A DNA stretch of 64,000 bases from CAIYYX01 sp035530135 (GCA_035530135.1 DATKVJ010000133.1:1-64000); one strand, 5' to 3'. Counted from the stretch's first letter, positions 27,816 through 37,168 are shown. Numbers and translations: made by a program. Notes: generated from the sequence alone by a model not told the origin.

Positions 27816-28914
27816 AGCCTTCGACCATGCGGCGGATGACGGCGTTGAAGGGAGCTATCCACTCCGGGGCGAACTGGTTGTCGCAGGCATTGACCTCGGC
27901 GATCGCGCGCAGCAGGGAGCGCGACTGGCCGCGGTGGCTGTGCTTCAGGGTGACCGCCTCGAAGGCATCGACGATGGCCAGGATTTTCGCGCCGGCGCAG
28001 ATCTCGTCCGCCTTGAGCCGCCGCGGATAGCCGCCGCCGTCGGGCATCTCGTGGTGCTGGGCGACCATCTGCGCGGCCCCCTGCCAGCCCTCCATGCGTT
28101 CGAGCAAGCCCGCGGCCTGGATCGGGTGACTCTGCAGCCGCCGTCGGTCCTCCTCGGTGAATTTTTCCACCCTGAGCCAGACGGATTCGGGCAGGAACAT
28201 CATGCCGATATCGTGCAGGTAGACGGCCGCCTCCAGTTGCGTCGCCTCGACCGGTTTGCCGGCGGCCCGGTTGGTGTCCTGCGCGAGCTGCAGCAGGCGT
28301 TTGCTGCGGCCCTTGAACAGCGGCGAACGCGCCTCGAATTGCAGCGCCAGCGAGCGGAAGAAACGCAGGTCGGCGGCGACGTTCTCTGGGCTGCGGGCGA
28401 TGGCCGAGGGACGGGTCCGGAGCGCGCGGGCGGCGCCTGCCGGACGGAAGCCTGTGACCGCCTCGATCAGCAGCACCGAGCCCGTGTCGATCGCTTCCCT
28501 GTCGGCGCCGGACAGGGTCTCCAGGCCGCCGACCAGTTCGACCAGTTTCAGCTGATCGAGCGGGCGCTTGCCGGCCAGCGACTCGAGCGACAGTTCGAGC
28601 CGGTCCATGGCCAGCAGGATCACTTCTGCGAGCAGTTCCGAGAAGCCGATCTCGCCGGCGCGCAGCCGCGCCAGCAGCGTCTCGATCGGGTGGGTGATGG
28701 CCACGCCGAGCTCCACCTTGCAGATAGCGGCATTGCCCTTGACGTTGTGCAGGGCGCGAAACAGGTCGGCGATCAGGGCCATGTCCCCCGGCGTCGCCTT
28801 GAGTCGGGCGATGTCGCGTTCGATGTTCGGCACCTGGTCGGTCAGATCGTCGATGAATTCCTGCAGCGATTCACGATCGGCGACCTGAGACTGGAGCAAG
28901 GCGGTGATATCCAT
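27814..28914 (-). CDS. Hpt-domain/HD-GYP protein, probable c-di-GMP phosphodiesterase
   Basis: 366 residues. The N-terminal part contains an Hpt-like four-helix pattern with LFRALHNVKGNA, the His in the position of a phosphotransfer histidine. The C-terminal half (about 190-360) is an HD-GYP domain: YLHDIGMMFLP, SHPIQAAGLLE, and QHHEMPDGGGYP with the GYP triad intact. The combination suggests a phosphodiesterase switched by phosphorelay; no kinase is adjacent. AGAGG lies 7 bases before ATG 28914. It is transcribed toward the aminotransferase gene. Confidence 0.82.
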   Translation of the reverse strand: MDITALLQSQVADRESLQEFIDDLTDQVPNIERDIARLKATPGDMALIADLFRALHNVKGNAAICKVELGVAITHPIETLLARLRAGEIGFSELLAEVILLAMDRLELSLESLAGKRPLDQLKLVELVGGLETLSGADREAIDTGSVLLIEAVTGFRPAGAARALRTRPSAIARSPENVAADLRFFRSLALQFEARSPLFKGRSKRLLQLAQDTNRAAGKPVEATQLEAAVYLHDIGMMFLPESVWLRVEKFTEEDRRRLQSHPIQAAGLLERMEGWQGAAQMVAQHHEMPDGGGYPRRLKADEICAGAKILAIVDAFEAVTLKHSHRGQSRSLLRAIAEVNACDNQFAPEWIAPFNAVIRRMVEG

Positions 28915-28967
28915 GGGTCGGCCTCTGCGGGGTGATTCCTGGAACTTACGGCAGGCGCGCGCAGCCC

Positions 28968-30725
28968 CTAGGTCTGGCTCCAGGAGTCCCTGAGGGTCAC
29001 GGTCCGGTTGAATACCGGCCGACCGTCCTGGGAATCGACGCGGTCGGTGACGAAATAGCCGTGGCGTTCGAACTGGAAGCTCTGCTCCGGCTGCGCGGCT
29101 CTCAGGGCAGGTTCCAGGTAGGCGGTGATGAGCTTCTTGCTGTCGGGGTTGAGGTCGGCGAGGTAGTCGCGCTCCTCACCCTGTTCCTTGGCACCCGGAT
29201 GCGGGCGGGAAAACAGCCGGTCGTAGAGCCTCACCTCGGCCGGATAGGCGTGGCGCGCCGAGACCCAATGCAGGTTGCCCTTGACCTTGTAGCCGTCGGC
29301 GCCCGGCGTGCCCGATTTGGAGTCGGGCAGGTATTCGCAACGGACGCTGACGACCCGGCCCTCGGCATCGTGCTCCGCGCCGACGCACTTGACCACGAAG
29401 CCGTAGCGCAGACGCGCCATGTTGCCCGGATAGAGGCGGTGGTAGCCCTTGGTCGGCTGGTCCATGTAGTCATCGCGCTCGATCCACAGCTCCTTCGAGA
29501 AAGGGATTTCGCGCTTGCCGAGCTCGGGCTTCAAGGGATGGTTGGGGGCGTGGCAGATCTCCTCCTGTTCCTCGGGGTAGTTGTCGATCACCAGCTTGAG
29601 GGGATCGAGCACGGCGATGCGGCGCGGCGCACGCTCGTTGAGGTCCTCGCGCATGCAGTCCTCCAGCAGGCTCATGTCGATCCAGGAGTCCGACTTGGAG
29701 ACGCCGATGCGCTCGGCGAACAGGCGGAAGCCGGCCGGCGTGAAGCCGCGGCGGCGGGCGCCGACCAGGGTGGGCATGCGCGGATCGTCCCAGCCGTCGG
29801 TGTGCCCCTCTTCGACCAACTGGATCAGGCGGCGCTTGGAGAGCACGACGTAGGTCAGGTTGAGCCGGGAGAATTCATACTGGCGCGGCAGCGGCCGATT
29901 GAGCAGGCCCAGCGCCGCGAGCTTTTCGTTGAGCCAGTCGTAGAGCGGCCTATGGTCCTCGAACTCGAGCGTGCAGATCGAGTGGGTGATGTTCTCCAGC
30001 GCGTCCGAGATGCCGTGGGCGTAGTCGTACATCGGGTAGAGGCACCACTTGTCGCCGGTGCGGTGATGGGCCCCGTGGCGGATGCGGTAGGCGATCGGGT
30101 CGCGCAGGTTGAGATTGGGCGAGGCCATGTCGATCTTTAGACGCAGCACGTGGGCGCCGTCGGCGAATTCGCCGGCTCTCATGCGCCGGAACAAGTCTAG
30201 GTTCTCGGCCGGCGACCGGTCCCGGTGCGGCGAATTCCTGCCCCCTTCGGTCAGCGTGCCGCGGTGCTCGCGGATGGCCTCGGCGGACTGGCTGTCCACG
30301 TAGGCGAGACCGGCCGTGATCAGCGCCTCGGCGAATTCGTAGAGCCAGTCGAAGTAGTCCGAGGCGTAGTAGAGGTTGTCGCCCCAGTCGAAGCCCAGCC
30401 AATGCACCGCGTCGATGATCGAGTCGACGTACTCCTGTTCTTCCCTGGCCGGGTTGGTGTCGTCGAAGCGCAGGTGGCAGGCGCCGCCATAGTCGCGCGC
30501 CAGGCCGAAGTTGAGGCAGATGCTCTTGGCGTGGCCGTAGTGGAGGTAGCCGTTGGGTTCGGGCGGAAAGCGGGTGCGGATCCTGGCCGGATCGGGCGGC
30601 GCCTCGGCCTGGAGCGCGGCCGGGCCTGGGCGGCCGGAGAAGCGGCGGGTTGCGTACCGGCCCGTGGCCAGATCGTCCTCGACGATGTTGCGGATGAAAT
30701 TGGCGGTGAGCTTGTCGGCGGACAT
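28968..30725 (-). CDS. glnS: Glutaminyl-tRNA synthetase
   Basis: 585-residue class I synthetase that charges tRNA-Gln. The HIGH-type motif is in PPEPNGYLHYGHAKSI, and the KMSKS-type motif is VLSKRRL. The C-terminal anticodon-binding beta-barrels are present. Start at ATG 30725 (MSADKLTANFI); the frame runs further upstream but into the hrpA control region and is not family-like. It diverges from hrpA. Confidence 0.95.
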   Translation of the reverse strand: MSADKLTANFIRNIVEDDLATGRYATRRFSGRPGPAALQAEAPPDPARIRTRFPPEPNGYLHYGHAKSICLNFGLARDYGGACHLRFDDTNPAREEQEYVDSIIDAVHWLGFDWGDNLYYASDYFDWLYEFAEALITAGLAYVDSQSAEAIREHRGTLTEGGRNSPHRDRSPAENLDLFRRMRAGEFADGAHVLRLKIDMASPNLNLRDPIAYRIRHGAHHRTGDKWCLYPMYDYAHGISDALENITHSICTLEFEDHRPLYDWLNEKLAALGLLNRPLPRQYEFSRLNLTYVVLSKRRLIQLVEEGHTDGWDDPRMPTLVGARRRGFTPAGFRLFAERIGVSKSDSWIDMSLLEDCMREDLNERAPRRIAVLDPLKLVIDNYPEEQEEICHAPNHPLKPELGKREIPFSKELWIERDDYMDQPTKGYHRLYPGNMARLRYGFVVKCVGAEHDAEGRVVSVRCEYLPDSKSGTPGADGYKVKGNLHWVSARHAYPAEVRLYDRLFSRPHPGAKEQGEERDYLADLNPDSKKLITAYLEPALRAAQPEQSFQFERHGYFVTDRVDSQDGRPVFNRTVTLRDSWSQT

Positions 30726-30800
30726 GGCGTTGCGGGGGGTTGCAATGAGAGGCGGCCATTTTAACGGCAAAGCCGCCGCCCCGCCGTGTAAAATGCGGCC

Positions 30801-33800
30801 ATGATTCATGGTCGCGCCGGCCACCCTGCTGCCAACCAAATGAAGCCGGGTGACTCGGCTGCTGCGCTGGCACGCATCGAAGCCCGCCTGGCGGCGAGGC
30901 CCGCAATGCTCTACGACGAGGACTTGCCGATCGCGGCGCGGCGGGCCGAGATCGCCGAGGCGATCCGCGCGCATCAGGTGGTCATCGTCTGCGGCGAGAC
31001 CGGCTCGGGCAAGACCACGCAATTGCCCAAGATCTGCCTCGAACTGGGCCGCGGTTGCGCCGGCCTGATCGGCCACACCCAGCCGCGCCGCATCGCCGCG
31101 CGCGCCACCGCCGCGCGCATCAGCCAGGAGCTGAAGAGCGAGCTCGGCCGCCAGGTCGGCTACAAGATCCGGTTTACCGACCGCGTCTCGCCTGAGACTT
31201 ACATCAAGCTGATGACCGACGGCATCCTGCTCGCCGAGACCCAGACCGATCCGCTGCTTCGGCAGTACGACACGATCATTCTCGACGAGGCGCACGAGCG
31301 TAGCCTGAACATCGACTTCCTGCTCGGCCACCTCAAGCAGCTGCTGCCCAGGCGGCCGGATCTGAAGCTCGTCGTCACCTCGGCGACCCTCGATGCCGAG
31401 CGTTTCTCCAGGCATTTCGAGGGTGCCCCGGTATTCGAGGTCTCCGGCCGCCTCTACCCGATCGAGTTGCGCTGGCGCCCGATCATTCAGGACCTGTCCC
31501 CCGGCCCCCTTCCCCGGGAAGGGGGTGACGGGGGTTCGCGTAGCTCACCGTCCGGCGCTGCGCCGGGCTCGGCGCCCCCCAGTGGCCCAAGGCCACTTCC
31601 TCCGGGGCGAGGGACTTCCTTCGGGGCGCGGCCCTTCGCCCAGCGCGACGATCAGGATACAGACATCAACGACGCCATCGTCGCTGCGGTGGATGAGGCG
31701 CACCGCGCCGGTCCCGGCGACGTGCTGGTGTTCCTGCCCGGCGAACGCGAGATCCGCGAGGCCGCCGAAGCCTTGCGCAAGCACCACCCGCCAGCCACCG
31801 AGATTATCTCGCTGTTCGCGCGCCAGTCGGCGCAGGAGCAGTCTCGCGTCTTCCAGCCGCACCAGGGGCGGCGCGTGGTGCTGGCGACCAACGTCGCCGA
31901 GACTTCGCTCACCGTGCCGGGGATACGCTATGTCGTCGACACCGGCTTGTCCCGGGTCAAGCGCTACTCGCACCGCAACAAGGTGGAACAACTGCAGGTG
32001 GAGCCGATCTCCCAGGCCGCCGCCAACCAGCGCGCCGGCCGCTGCGGGCGCGTTGCCAGCGGCATCTGCTTCCGCCTTTATAGCCAGGAGGATTTCGACA
32101 AGCGGCCGCCCTACACCGACCCGGAGATCCTGCGCGCTTCGCTGGCCGGCGTGATCCTGCGCATGAAGACGCTGAACCTGGGCGGCGTCGAGGACTTTCC
32201 TTTCCTGCAGCCGCCGCCGCCGAGGATGATCGCCGACGGCTACAGGCTGCTCAATGAGCTGGGCGCAGTCGATGAGGGCAACGAGCTGACCGAGGTCGGC
32301 GGTGAGTTGGCCAGACTGCCGACCGACCCCAAGCTCGGGCGCATGATCCTGGCGGCGAGGACCGAGGGCGCGCTGCGCGAAGTGCTGATCATCGCCGCCG
32401 CCCTGTCCTTGCAGGACGTCCGGGATAGGCCGGCAGAACAGGCGGCGAGCGCCGATCAGGCGCACGCCAAATGGAAGGATGAGAAATCCGAGTTCCTTTT
32501 TTATCTCAAGTTGTGGGCCGCCGCCGACGAGGTGTTTTGCCACGAATCCCAGCCCAAGCAGCGCCAATGGTGCCGCCGGAACTTTGTCTCCTGGCTGCGG
32601 TTGCGCGAGTGGCGCGATATCCACGGCCAGCTCCACGCCGTCTGCGCCGAGCACGGCTGGAGGGAGAATGAGCTGCCGGCCTCTTTCGAGGCGATTCATC
32701 GGGCGCTGCTCGCCGGCCTGCTCGGCCACGTCGGCTTGAAGAGCGAGGAAGAAGGGCATTATCTCGGCGCGCACGGCATCAAGTTTTACCTCCATCCGGG
32801 CTCCAGCCTCGCCAGAAAAGCCGGGCGCTGGGTGATGGCGGCTGAGCTCATGGACACTTCGCGCCTCTATGCGCGCACCGTCGCCAGAATCGAGCCGGAA
32901 TGGCTGGAGCGGGTGGGCGCCCATCTGATCAGGCGCCACGTCTATGAGCCGCACTGGGAGAAGTCTTCCGGCCAGGTGGTGGCGTGGGAGCGCGCCACCT
33001 TGCATGGCCTGCTGCTCTATGCCAAACGCCGGGTGGCCTTCGGCGGCAAACCCCAGGAAGCGGCGCTCGCCCGGGAGTTGTTCATCCGCGGCGCCCTGGT
33101 GGACGGCGACTTGCATGAGGACTTCGTCCGGCGCGCGAAATTTTTTCAGCACAACCGCAAGCTCATCGCCGAGATCGAACAGCTCGAGCACAAGTCGCGC
33201 CGCCCCGACGTGCTGGTGGATGAGGAACTGATCTATGCCTTTTACGACGCCAAGATCCCCGGCGGCATCACCACGCTCGCCGCCTTCGAACACTGGCTGC
33301 GCATCGCTGAGCGGGAGCAGCCGCGCCTGCTGATGCTGGAGCGTGAGCAGCTGATGCGCCACGAGGCCGCCGGCATCACCACCGATGCCTTTCCGCATCA
33401 GCTTGAGTTCCACGGCCGGAGGCTCGAGCTCTCCTATCATCATGATCCAGGGGCGGCCGACGACGGCGTCACCCTGACGCTGCCCTTGGGGAGCGTTAAC
33501 CAGGTCTCGGCCAACCGCTGCGAATGGCTGGTGCCGGGTCTGCTCGCGGAGAAGGTGAAGCAGCTGTTGAAGACCCTGCCGCAGCGATTCCGCAGCCGCC
33601 TGATGCCGCTCGATGCCTTCGCCGAGGTGTTCTGCGATCAAGACCATGACCTCGAAGAGCCGCTGGTGCGGGCGCTGACCCGCGCCGTCGAGGAGCGTCT
33701 GGCCATGAAGTTGCCGCTCGACGCCTTCCGTCCCGGCGAGCTGCGGCCCCACCTGGCTATGAATTACCGGCTTCAGGACGAGCACGGCGGCACCCTGGCC

Positions 33801-34757
33801 ATTTCACGATCGCTGGCGGAGTTGCGGGAAAAATACGGCGGCCGCGTCGAGCAGAGCTTCGCGCAAGCGGTGGTCGTTCGGGAACCCGGAGAGGGAGAGT
33901 CGTCGGGGCTCACTTCCTGGAGTTTCGGCGACCTGCCCGAGCTCCAGGAAGTCACCGTTGCCGGCCGCAAGCTGGCCGGCTTCCCGGCCCTGGTGGACGG
34001 CGGCGAGAGCGTTTCCTTGCGCGTCTTCGATACCCCGGAGAAGGCGCAGACGGAGCATCGCGCCGGTCTGCGCCGGCTGTTCGCGCTCGGCCTCAAGGAG
34101 CAGTTGAAGTATGTCCAGAAGAACCTCGGCGTGCGCGACCTGGTGCTGCGGTGCATGAACCTGTTCTCCGAGCGGGAATTGCAGGAGCAGTTGCTCGCCG
34201 CGACCCTGGAGCGGACCTGCATGATGGCGCCGCTGCCGGCGAGTGAGGTACAGTTCGAGCAACGCCTGGCCGCGGCGAAGCCGCGCATCGCGCTGGTGGC
34301 CCAGGAGATGGCCAGGCTCTCCGGCACCATCCTCGGCGAATACGCGGTGTTGCAGAAGAAGCTCCCCGCGGCCAGGGCTTTCCCGACGGCGGTGGCCGAC
34401 ATCGCTGCCCAATGCGCTGCGCTGCTCGACAAGGGCTTCGTCCTGGCCACGCCCTTCGAGCGTCTGCAGCACTTCCCGCGCTACCTCAAGGCGGCCTCCC
34501 TGCGTCTGGAAAAACTGCGCAGCGATCCGGCCAGGGACGCTGCGGCGATGGGCGAGTGGCAGCGGCTCGCCAAACCCTTCGAGCGCGAACGCGCGGCGCG
34601 GCAGCGGGCCGGCGTAGCCGATCCCTTCCTGGAGGAGTTCCGCTGGCTGCTGGAAGAACTGCGGGTGTCGCTATTCGCCCAGGAATTGCGTACGCCAACG
34701 CCGGTATCGGTGAAGCGGCTGAGCAAGACCTGGGAGTCGCGGGTCCACCACCATTGA
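30801..34757 (+). CDS. hrpA: ATP-dependent RNA helicase HrpA
   Basis: 1318-residue DEAH-box helicase involved in RNA and ribosome-rescue processes. Walker A GETGSGKT at about residue 65, DEAH at about 162-165, TSAT, and the HA2 and OB-fold-like regions follow, with a long C-terminal DUF3418-type part. Residues about 231-283 are an in-frame insertion (LSPGPLPREG and more) of a palindromic repeat element, between two helicase core segments, absent from the usual HrpA alignment as I know it. ATG 30801 sits right behind TAAAAT (30788-30793), so ATG 30840 could be the true start. The frame is open throughout. Confidence 0.93.
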   Translation: MIHGRAGHPAANQMKPGDSAAALARIEARLAARPAMLYDEDLPIAARRAEIAEAIRAHQVVIVCGETGSGKTTQLPKICLELGRGCAGLIGHTQPRRIAARATAARISQELKSELGRQVGYKIRFTDRVSPETYIKLMTDGILLAETQTDPLLRQYDTIILDEAHERSLNIDFLLGHLKQLLPRRPDLKLVVTSATLDAERFSRHFEGAPVFEVSGRLYPIELRWRPIIQDLSPGPLPREGGDGGSRSSPSGAAPGSAPPSGPRPLPPGRGTSFGARPFAQRDDQDTDINDAIVAAVDEAHRAGPGDVLVFLPGEREIREAAEALRKHHPPATEIISLFARQSAQEQSRVFQPHQGRRVVLATNVAETSLTVPGIRYVVDTGLSRVKRYSHRNKVEQLQVEPISQAAANQRAGRCGRVASGICFRLYSQEDFDKRPPYTDPEILRASLAGVILRMKTLNLGGVEDFPFLQPPPPRMIADGYRLLNELGAVDEGNELTEVGGELARLPTDPKLGRMILAARTEGALREVLIIAAALSLQDVRDRPAEQAASADQAHAKWKDEKSEFLFYLKLWAAADEVFCHESQPKQRQWCRRNFVSWLRLREWRDIHGQLHAVCAEHGWRENELPASFEAIHRALLAGLLGHVGLKSEEEGHYLGAHGIKFYLHPGSSLARKAGRWVMAAELMDTSRLYARTVARIEPEWLERVGAHLIRRHVYEPHWEKSSGQVVAWERATLHGLLLYAKRRVAFGGKPQEAALARELFIRGALVDGDLHEDFVRRAKFFQHNRKLIAEIEQLEHKSRRPDVLVDEELIYAFYDAKIPGGITTLAAFEHWLRIAEREQPRLLMLEREQLMRHEAAGITTDAFPHQLEFHGRRLELSYHHDPGAADDGVTLTLPLGSVNQVSANRCEWLVPGLLAEKVKQLLKTLPQRFRSRLMPLDAFAEVFCDQDHDLEEPLVRALTRAVEERLAMKLPLDAFRPGELRPHLAMNYRLQDEHGGTLAISRSLAELREKYGGRVEQSFAQAVVVREPGEGESSGLTSWSFGDLPELQEVTVAGRKLAGFPALVDGGESVSLRVFDTPEKAQTEHRAGLRRLFALGLKEQLKYVQKNLGVRDLVLRCMNLFSERELQEQLLAATLERTCMMAPLPASEVQFEQRLAAAKPRIALVAQEMARLSGTILGEYAVLQKKLPAARAFPTAVADIAAQCAALLDKGFVLATPFERLQHFPRYLKAASLRLEKLRSDPARDAAAMGEWQRLAKPFERERAARQRAGVADPFLEEFRWLLEELRVSLFAQELRTPTPVSVKRLSKTWESRVHHH
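31491..31647 (+). repeat. Palindromic repeat element inserted in frame in hrpA
   Basis: About 157 bases with two strong palindromes: ten-base arms at 31505-31514 and 31516-31525 (CCCCCTTCCC/GGGAAGGGGG) and AGTGGCC-CAA-GGCCACT at 31581-31597. The encoded peptide begins LSPGPLPREG, typical of bacterial repeat elements read through in protein genes. The element keeps the hrpA frame. Ends are approximate. Confidence 0.75.
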
Positions 34758-34767
34758 GGAGAAGACC

Positions 34768-35568
34768 ATGGGATTTGGCGCTATCATCATCGGCGATGAA
34801 ATCATGCGCGGCAAGCGGGCCGACAAGCACTTTGCCAAGCTGATCGAACTGCTGGCGCTGCGCGGCCTGCACCTCGACTGGAGCGCTTATCTCGGCGACG
34901 ACCGCCGCCGGCTGACCGAGACGCTCGCGCTCTCCCTCAAGACCGAGGATGTCGTATTTTGCTTCGGCGGCATCGGCGTGACCCCCGACGATCACACCCG
35001 CCAGGCCGCCGCCGCCGCGGCCGGCGTGCCGCTGAGCCTGCATCCCGAGGCGGAAGCCGAGATCCGCGCACGCTTTGCCCAGACGGGCACCGAGGTGACC
35101 CACGATCGCCTGCAGCTGGGCGAGTTCCCCGTCGGCAGCCGGATCATCCCGAATCCCTTCAACCGCATCCCGGGCTTCTCGTTCGCCGACCACCACTTCT
35201 TTCCCGGTTTCCCGCAGATGGCCCACCCGATGCTGGAGTGGGTGCTCGACAGTTACTATCGCGAGCGCTTTCACCAAGTGCCGGAAGCGGAACGGGCGAT
35301 CATCGTCTGGGAGGGCAACGAAGGCACATTGCTCGGCTTGATGCGCCGCATCGAAGCCACCCACGCCGGGATCTCGGTATTCAGCCTGCCTTCATTCGGC
35401 GGCGCCGCGAAGCGCCGCCATATCGAGCTCGGCGTCCGCGGCGATCCGGCGCAGGTGCCTGCCGCGATGCTGGAGATCCGCGCCGAGGTGTCGCGCCTGG
35501 GCTTCCAGTGGGAGGAGCTGAAACCCCGGCCGGGGCCGGGGTCTGAGGAATCAAAACGCGAGCCCTGA
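34768..35568 (+). CDS. Molybdopterin-binding-domain (MoaB/CinA-like) protein
   Basis: 266 residues. The N-terminal 170 residues match the MoaB/Mog/CinA N-terminal fold: GAIIIGDEIMRGKRADKHF, then FCFGGIGVTPDDHTRQA and a closing FFPGFPQMAHPM. The C-terminal 90 residues are not recognised. Such proteins bind molybdopterin-like or nucleotide ligands; the activity is not certain here. It starts 10 bases after the hrpA stop, behind GAGGAG, so it is probably cotranscribed with hrpA. Its stop sits in the loop of a 7-bp hairpin. Confidence 0.82.
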   Translation: MGFGAIIIGDEIMRGKRADKHFAKLIELLALRGLHLDWSAYLGDDRRRLTETLALSLKTEDVVFCFGGIGVTPDDHTRQAAAAAAGVPLSLHPEAEAEIRARFAQTGTEVTHDRLQLGEFPVGSRIIPNPFNRIPGFSFADHHFFPGFPQMAHPMLEWVLDSYYRERFHQVPEAERAIIVWEGNEGTLLGLMRRIEATHAGISVFSLPSFGGAAKRRHIELGVRGDPAQVPAAMLEIRAEVSRLGFQWEELKPRPGPGSEESKREP

Positions 35569-35577
35569 TCGGGCTCG
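35559..35577. terminator. Hairpin enclosing the stop codon of the molybdopterin-binding gene
   Basis: CGAGCCC (35559-35565), loop TGATC, GGGCTCG (35571-35577). The TGA stop is the loop itself. No T-run, so terminator function is uncertain; it lies between convergent genes. Confidence 0.4.
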
Positions 35578-35589
35578 ATGGCGCGCCGG

Positions 35590-36144
35590 TCAGGCAGCCT
35601 TCTTGACCTTGGCGGCGGCGCCGGCGGCCTTGACGGTGGCGCTGGTGGCGGCGGCCATGTTGGCTTCGGCGATCTCGGCGACCTGCTTGGCCGCCTTGCT
35701 CATGCTGTCATAAGCCGAATTGGCCGCAGCGATCGCGGACTTGACGGCGGCGACGGCGACGTCGGAGCCGGCCGGGGCGTTCTTGGCAGCCTTGTCGAGG
35801 GCGGAGGCGACGTTCCTGTTTACTTCGGCGAATTGCGACTCGATGATCTTCGACACTTCTTCCTGCGTCCGGGTGGCGATCTCATAGACGCCGCGCGAGT
35901 AGGCGATGAGCTTCTCGACCGAAGGCTGGGCCAGAGTGGTCTGCAGACCGACCAACTGTTGTACGTCCTTGACGCCCAGCAATGCCTTGGCGTTTGCCAT
36001 GCCGTCCTCAAGGAAGGAACGGGCGGTATTGAGATTCAGTGCGGCGAGCCGTTCGGCGCTGGCGAAAGCGGTGTTGGCCAGGGTCAGAAAGGTTTCGACG
36101 TTGGCTTTGTTGGCGCTGGCGAGGTTCTCAGGGGTGGCGATCAT
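35590..36144 (-). CDS. phaP: Phasin (polyhydroxyalkanoate granule protein)
   Basis: 184 residues, helical and Ala-rich, of the phasin_2 family: covers PHA granules and controls their number and size. The N-terminal NLASANKANVETFLTLANT and the mid part LVGLQTTLAQPSVEK are typical. The C-terminal third is Ala/Lys-rich (ATVKAAGAAAKVKKA). AAGGAGAG is 6 bases before ATG 36144. The promoter is a perfect consensus flanked by likely PhaR/PhbF sites, so expression should rise when PHA accumulates. Confidence 0.92.
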   Translation of the reverse strand: MIATPENLASANKANVETFLTLANTAFASAERLAALNLNTARSFLEDGMANAKALLGVKDVQQLVGLQTTLAQPSVEKLIAYSRGVYEIATRTQEEVSKIIESQFAEVNRNVASALDKAAKNAPAGSDVAVAAVKSAIAAANSAYDSMSKAAKQVAEIAEANMAAATSATVKAAGAAAKVKKAA

Positions 36145-36198
36145 GATTCTCTCCTTGAATTGATGGAATTAGCGTGCTGCCTCCCGACCTGATGAATG

Positions 36199-36268
36199 TT
36201 GCGGCGCAGCATGGTTTCATTATAGAAAGGAAATAACCGTTGTCAAGTTATTTTTGTGCAGCGCAGCA
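36199..36268 (-). promoter_or_regulatory. phaP promoter with two PhaR/PhbF-type operator sites
   Basis: On the minus strand TTGACA (36241-36246) and TATAAT (36219-36224) are 16 bases apart, both perfect. TGCTGCGCCGCAA (36199-36211) covers the likely transcription start and fits the published PhbF motif TG-N-TGC-N3-GCAA exactly; a second copy TGCTGCGCTGCAC (36256-36268) lies above the minus-35 with one mismatch. Confidence 0.7.
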
Positions 36269-36386
36269 ATATTAGGGTATTATGATTTATTGTTTTGTTA
36301 ACAATCTCTTGCTTTCTGATCCCGAGTATCAGCCGGCACCGAGAAGGGCGACGTTGCGGCACTGCATCGAGTCTGGCAGGTGCTCC

Positions 36387-37163
36387 TCAGGCATTCTTGA
36401 AGTCCGGCTTGCGCTTTTCAACGAAGGCGGACATGCCTTCCTTCCGGTCTTCCAGGGCAAAGGCGGCATGAAAGGTCCGGCGCTCGAACAGCAGGCCCTC
36501 GGCGAGCGAGGATTCGAAAGCGCGATTGACGGACTCCTTGATCATCATCACCACCGGCAAAGAGAAGCCGGCGATCGTCGCTGCAGCAGCCAGGGCCTCA
36601 TCGATCAATTTGTCCGCAGGGACGATGCGCGAGACCAATCCCGCGCGTTCGGCTTCGGCCGCATCCATCAGACGCGAGCTCAGGCACATGTCCATCGCCT
36701 TGGCCTTGCCGACCGCGCGCGGCAAGCGCTGGGTGCCCCCGGCGCCGGGCAGGATCCCGAGCTTGATCTCGGGCTGGCCGAATTTGGCGTTGTCGGCGGC
36801 GATGATGAAGTCGCACATCATCGCCAGCTCGCAACCGCCGCCCAGCGCAAAGCCGGCCACCGCGGCGATGATCGGTTTGCGGCAACGGCCGACGCGATCC
36901 CAGTTGCGGCTGATGTAATTGGCCTGGTACACGTCCATATAACCCCAGTCCTTCATCGCCGCTATGTCGGCACCGGCGGCGAAGGCCTTCTCAGAGCCGG
37001 TGATGACGATGCAGCCGACGTCGTCGTCGGCCTCGAAACCGTCCAGCGCGATGCCTACTTCGTCGATCAGGGCATCATTGAGCGCATTCATGGCCTTGGG
37101 CCGATTCAGCGTGATCAGCCCGACCTTGCCCCGACCTTCGACGATGATGTTTTCGTAAGCCAT
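36387..37163 (-). CDS. Enoyl-CoA hydratase/crotonase
   Basis: 258 residues; hydrates 2-enoyl-CoA in beta-oxidation or short-chain acid metabolism. Oxyanion and catalytic parts are intact: FAAGADIAAM, Glu in GGGCELAMMCDF, and Glu in FGQPEIKLGILPGAGGTQ. I choose ATG 37163 (MAYENIIVEG) because AGGAG is then 8 bases away; ATG 37169 is too close. The gene follows lptA with a near-zero gap, so it may be cotranscribed with the LPS genes, and it precedes the phasin. Confidence 0.9.
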   Translation of the reverse strand: MAYENIIVEGRGKVGLITLNRPKAMNALNDALIDEVGIALDGFEADDDVGCIVITGSEKAFAAGADIAAMKDWGYMDVYQANYISRNWDRVGRCRKPIIAAVAGFALGGGCELAMMCDFIIAADNAKFGQPEIKLGILPGAGGTQRLPRAVGKAKAMDMCLSSRLMDAAEAERAGLVSRIVPADKLIDEALAAAATIAGFSLPVVMMIKESVNRAFESSLAEGLLFERRTFHAAFALEDRKEGMSAFVEKRKPDFKNA

Positions 37164-37168
37164 GTTCA

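Noticed and set aside
30801..34757. hrpA as a pseudogene because of the inserted repeat
   Set aside because: The frame stays open and all helicase motifs before and after the insertion are intact.
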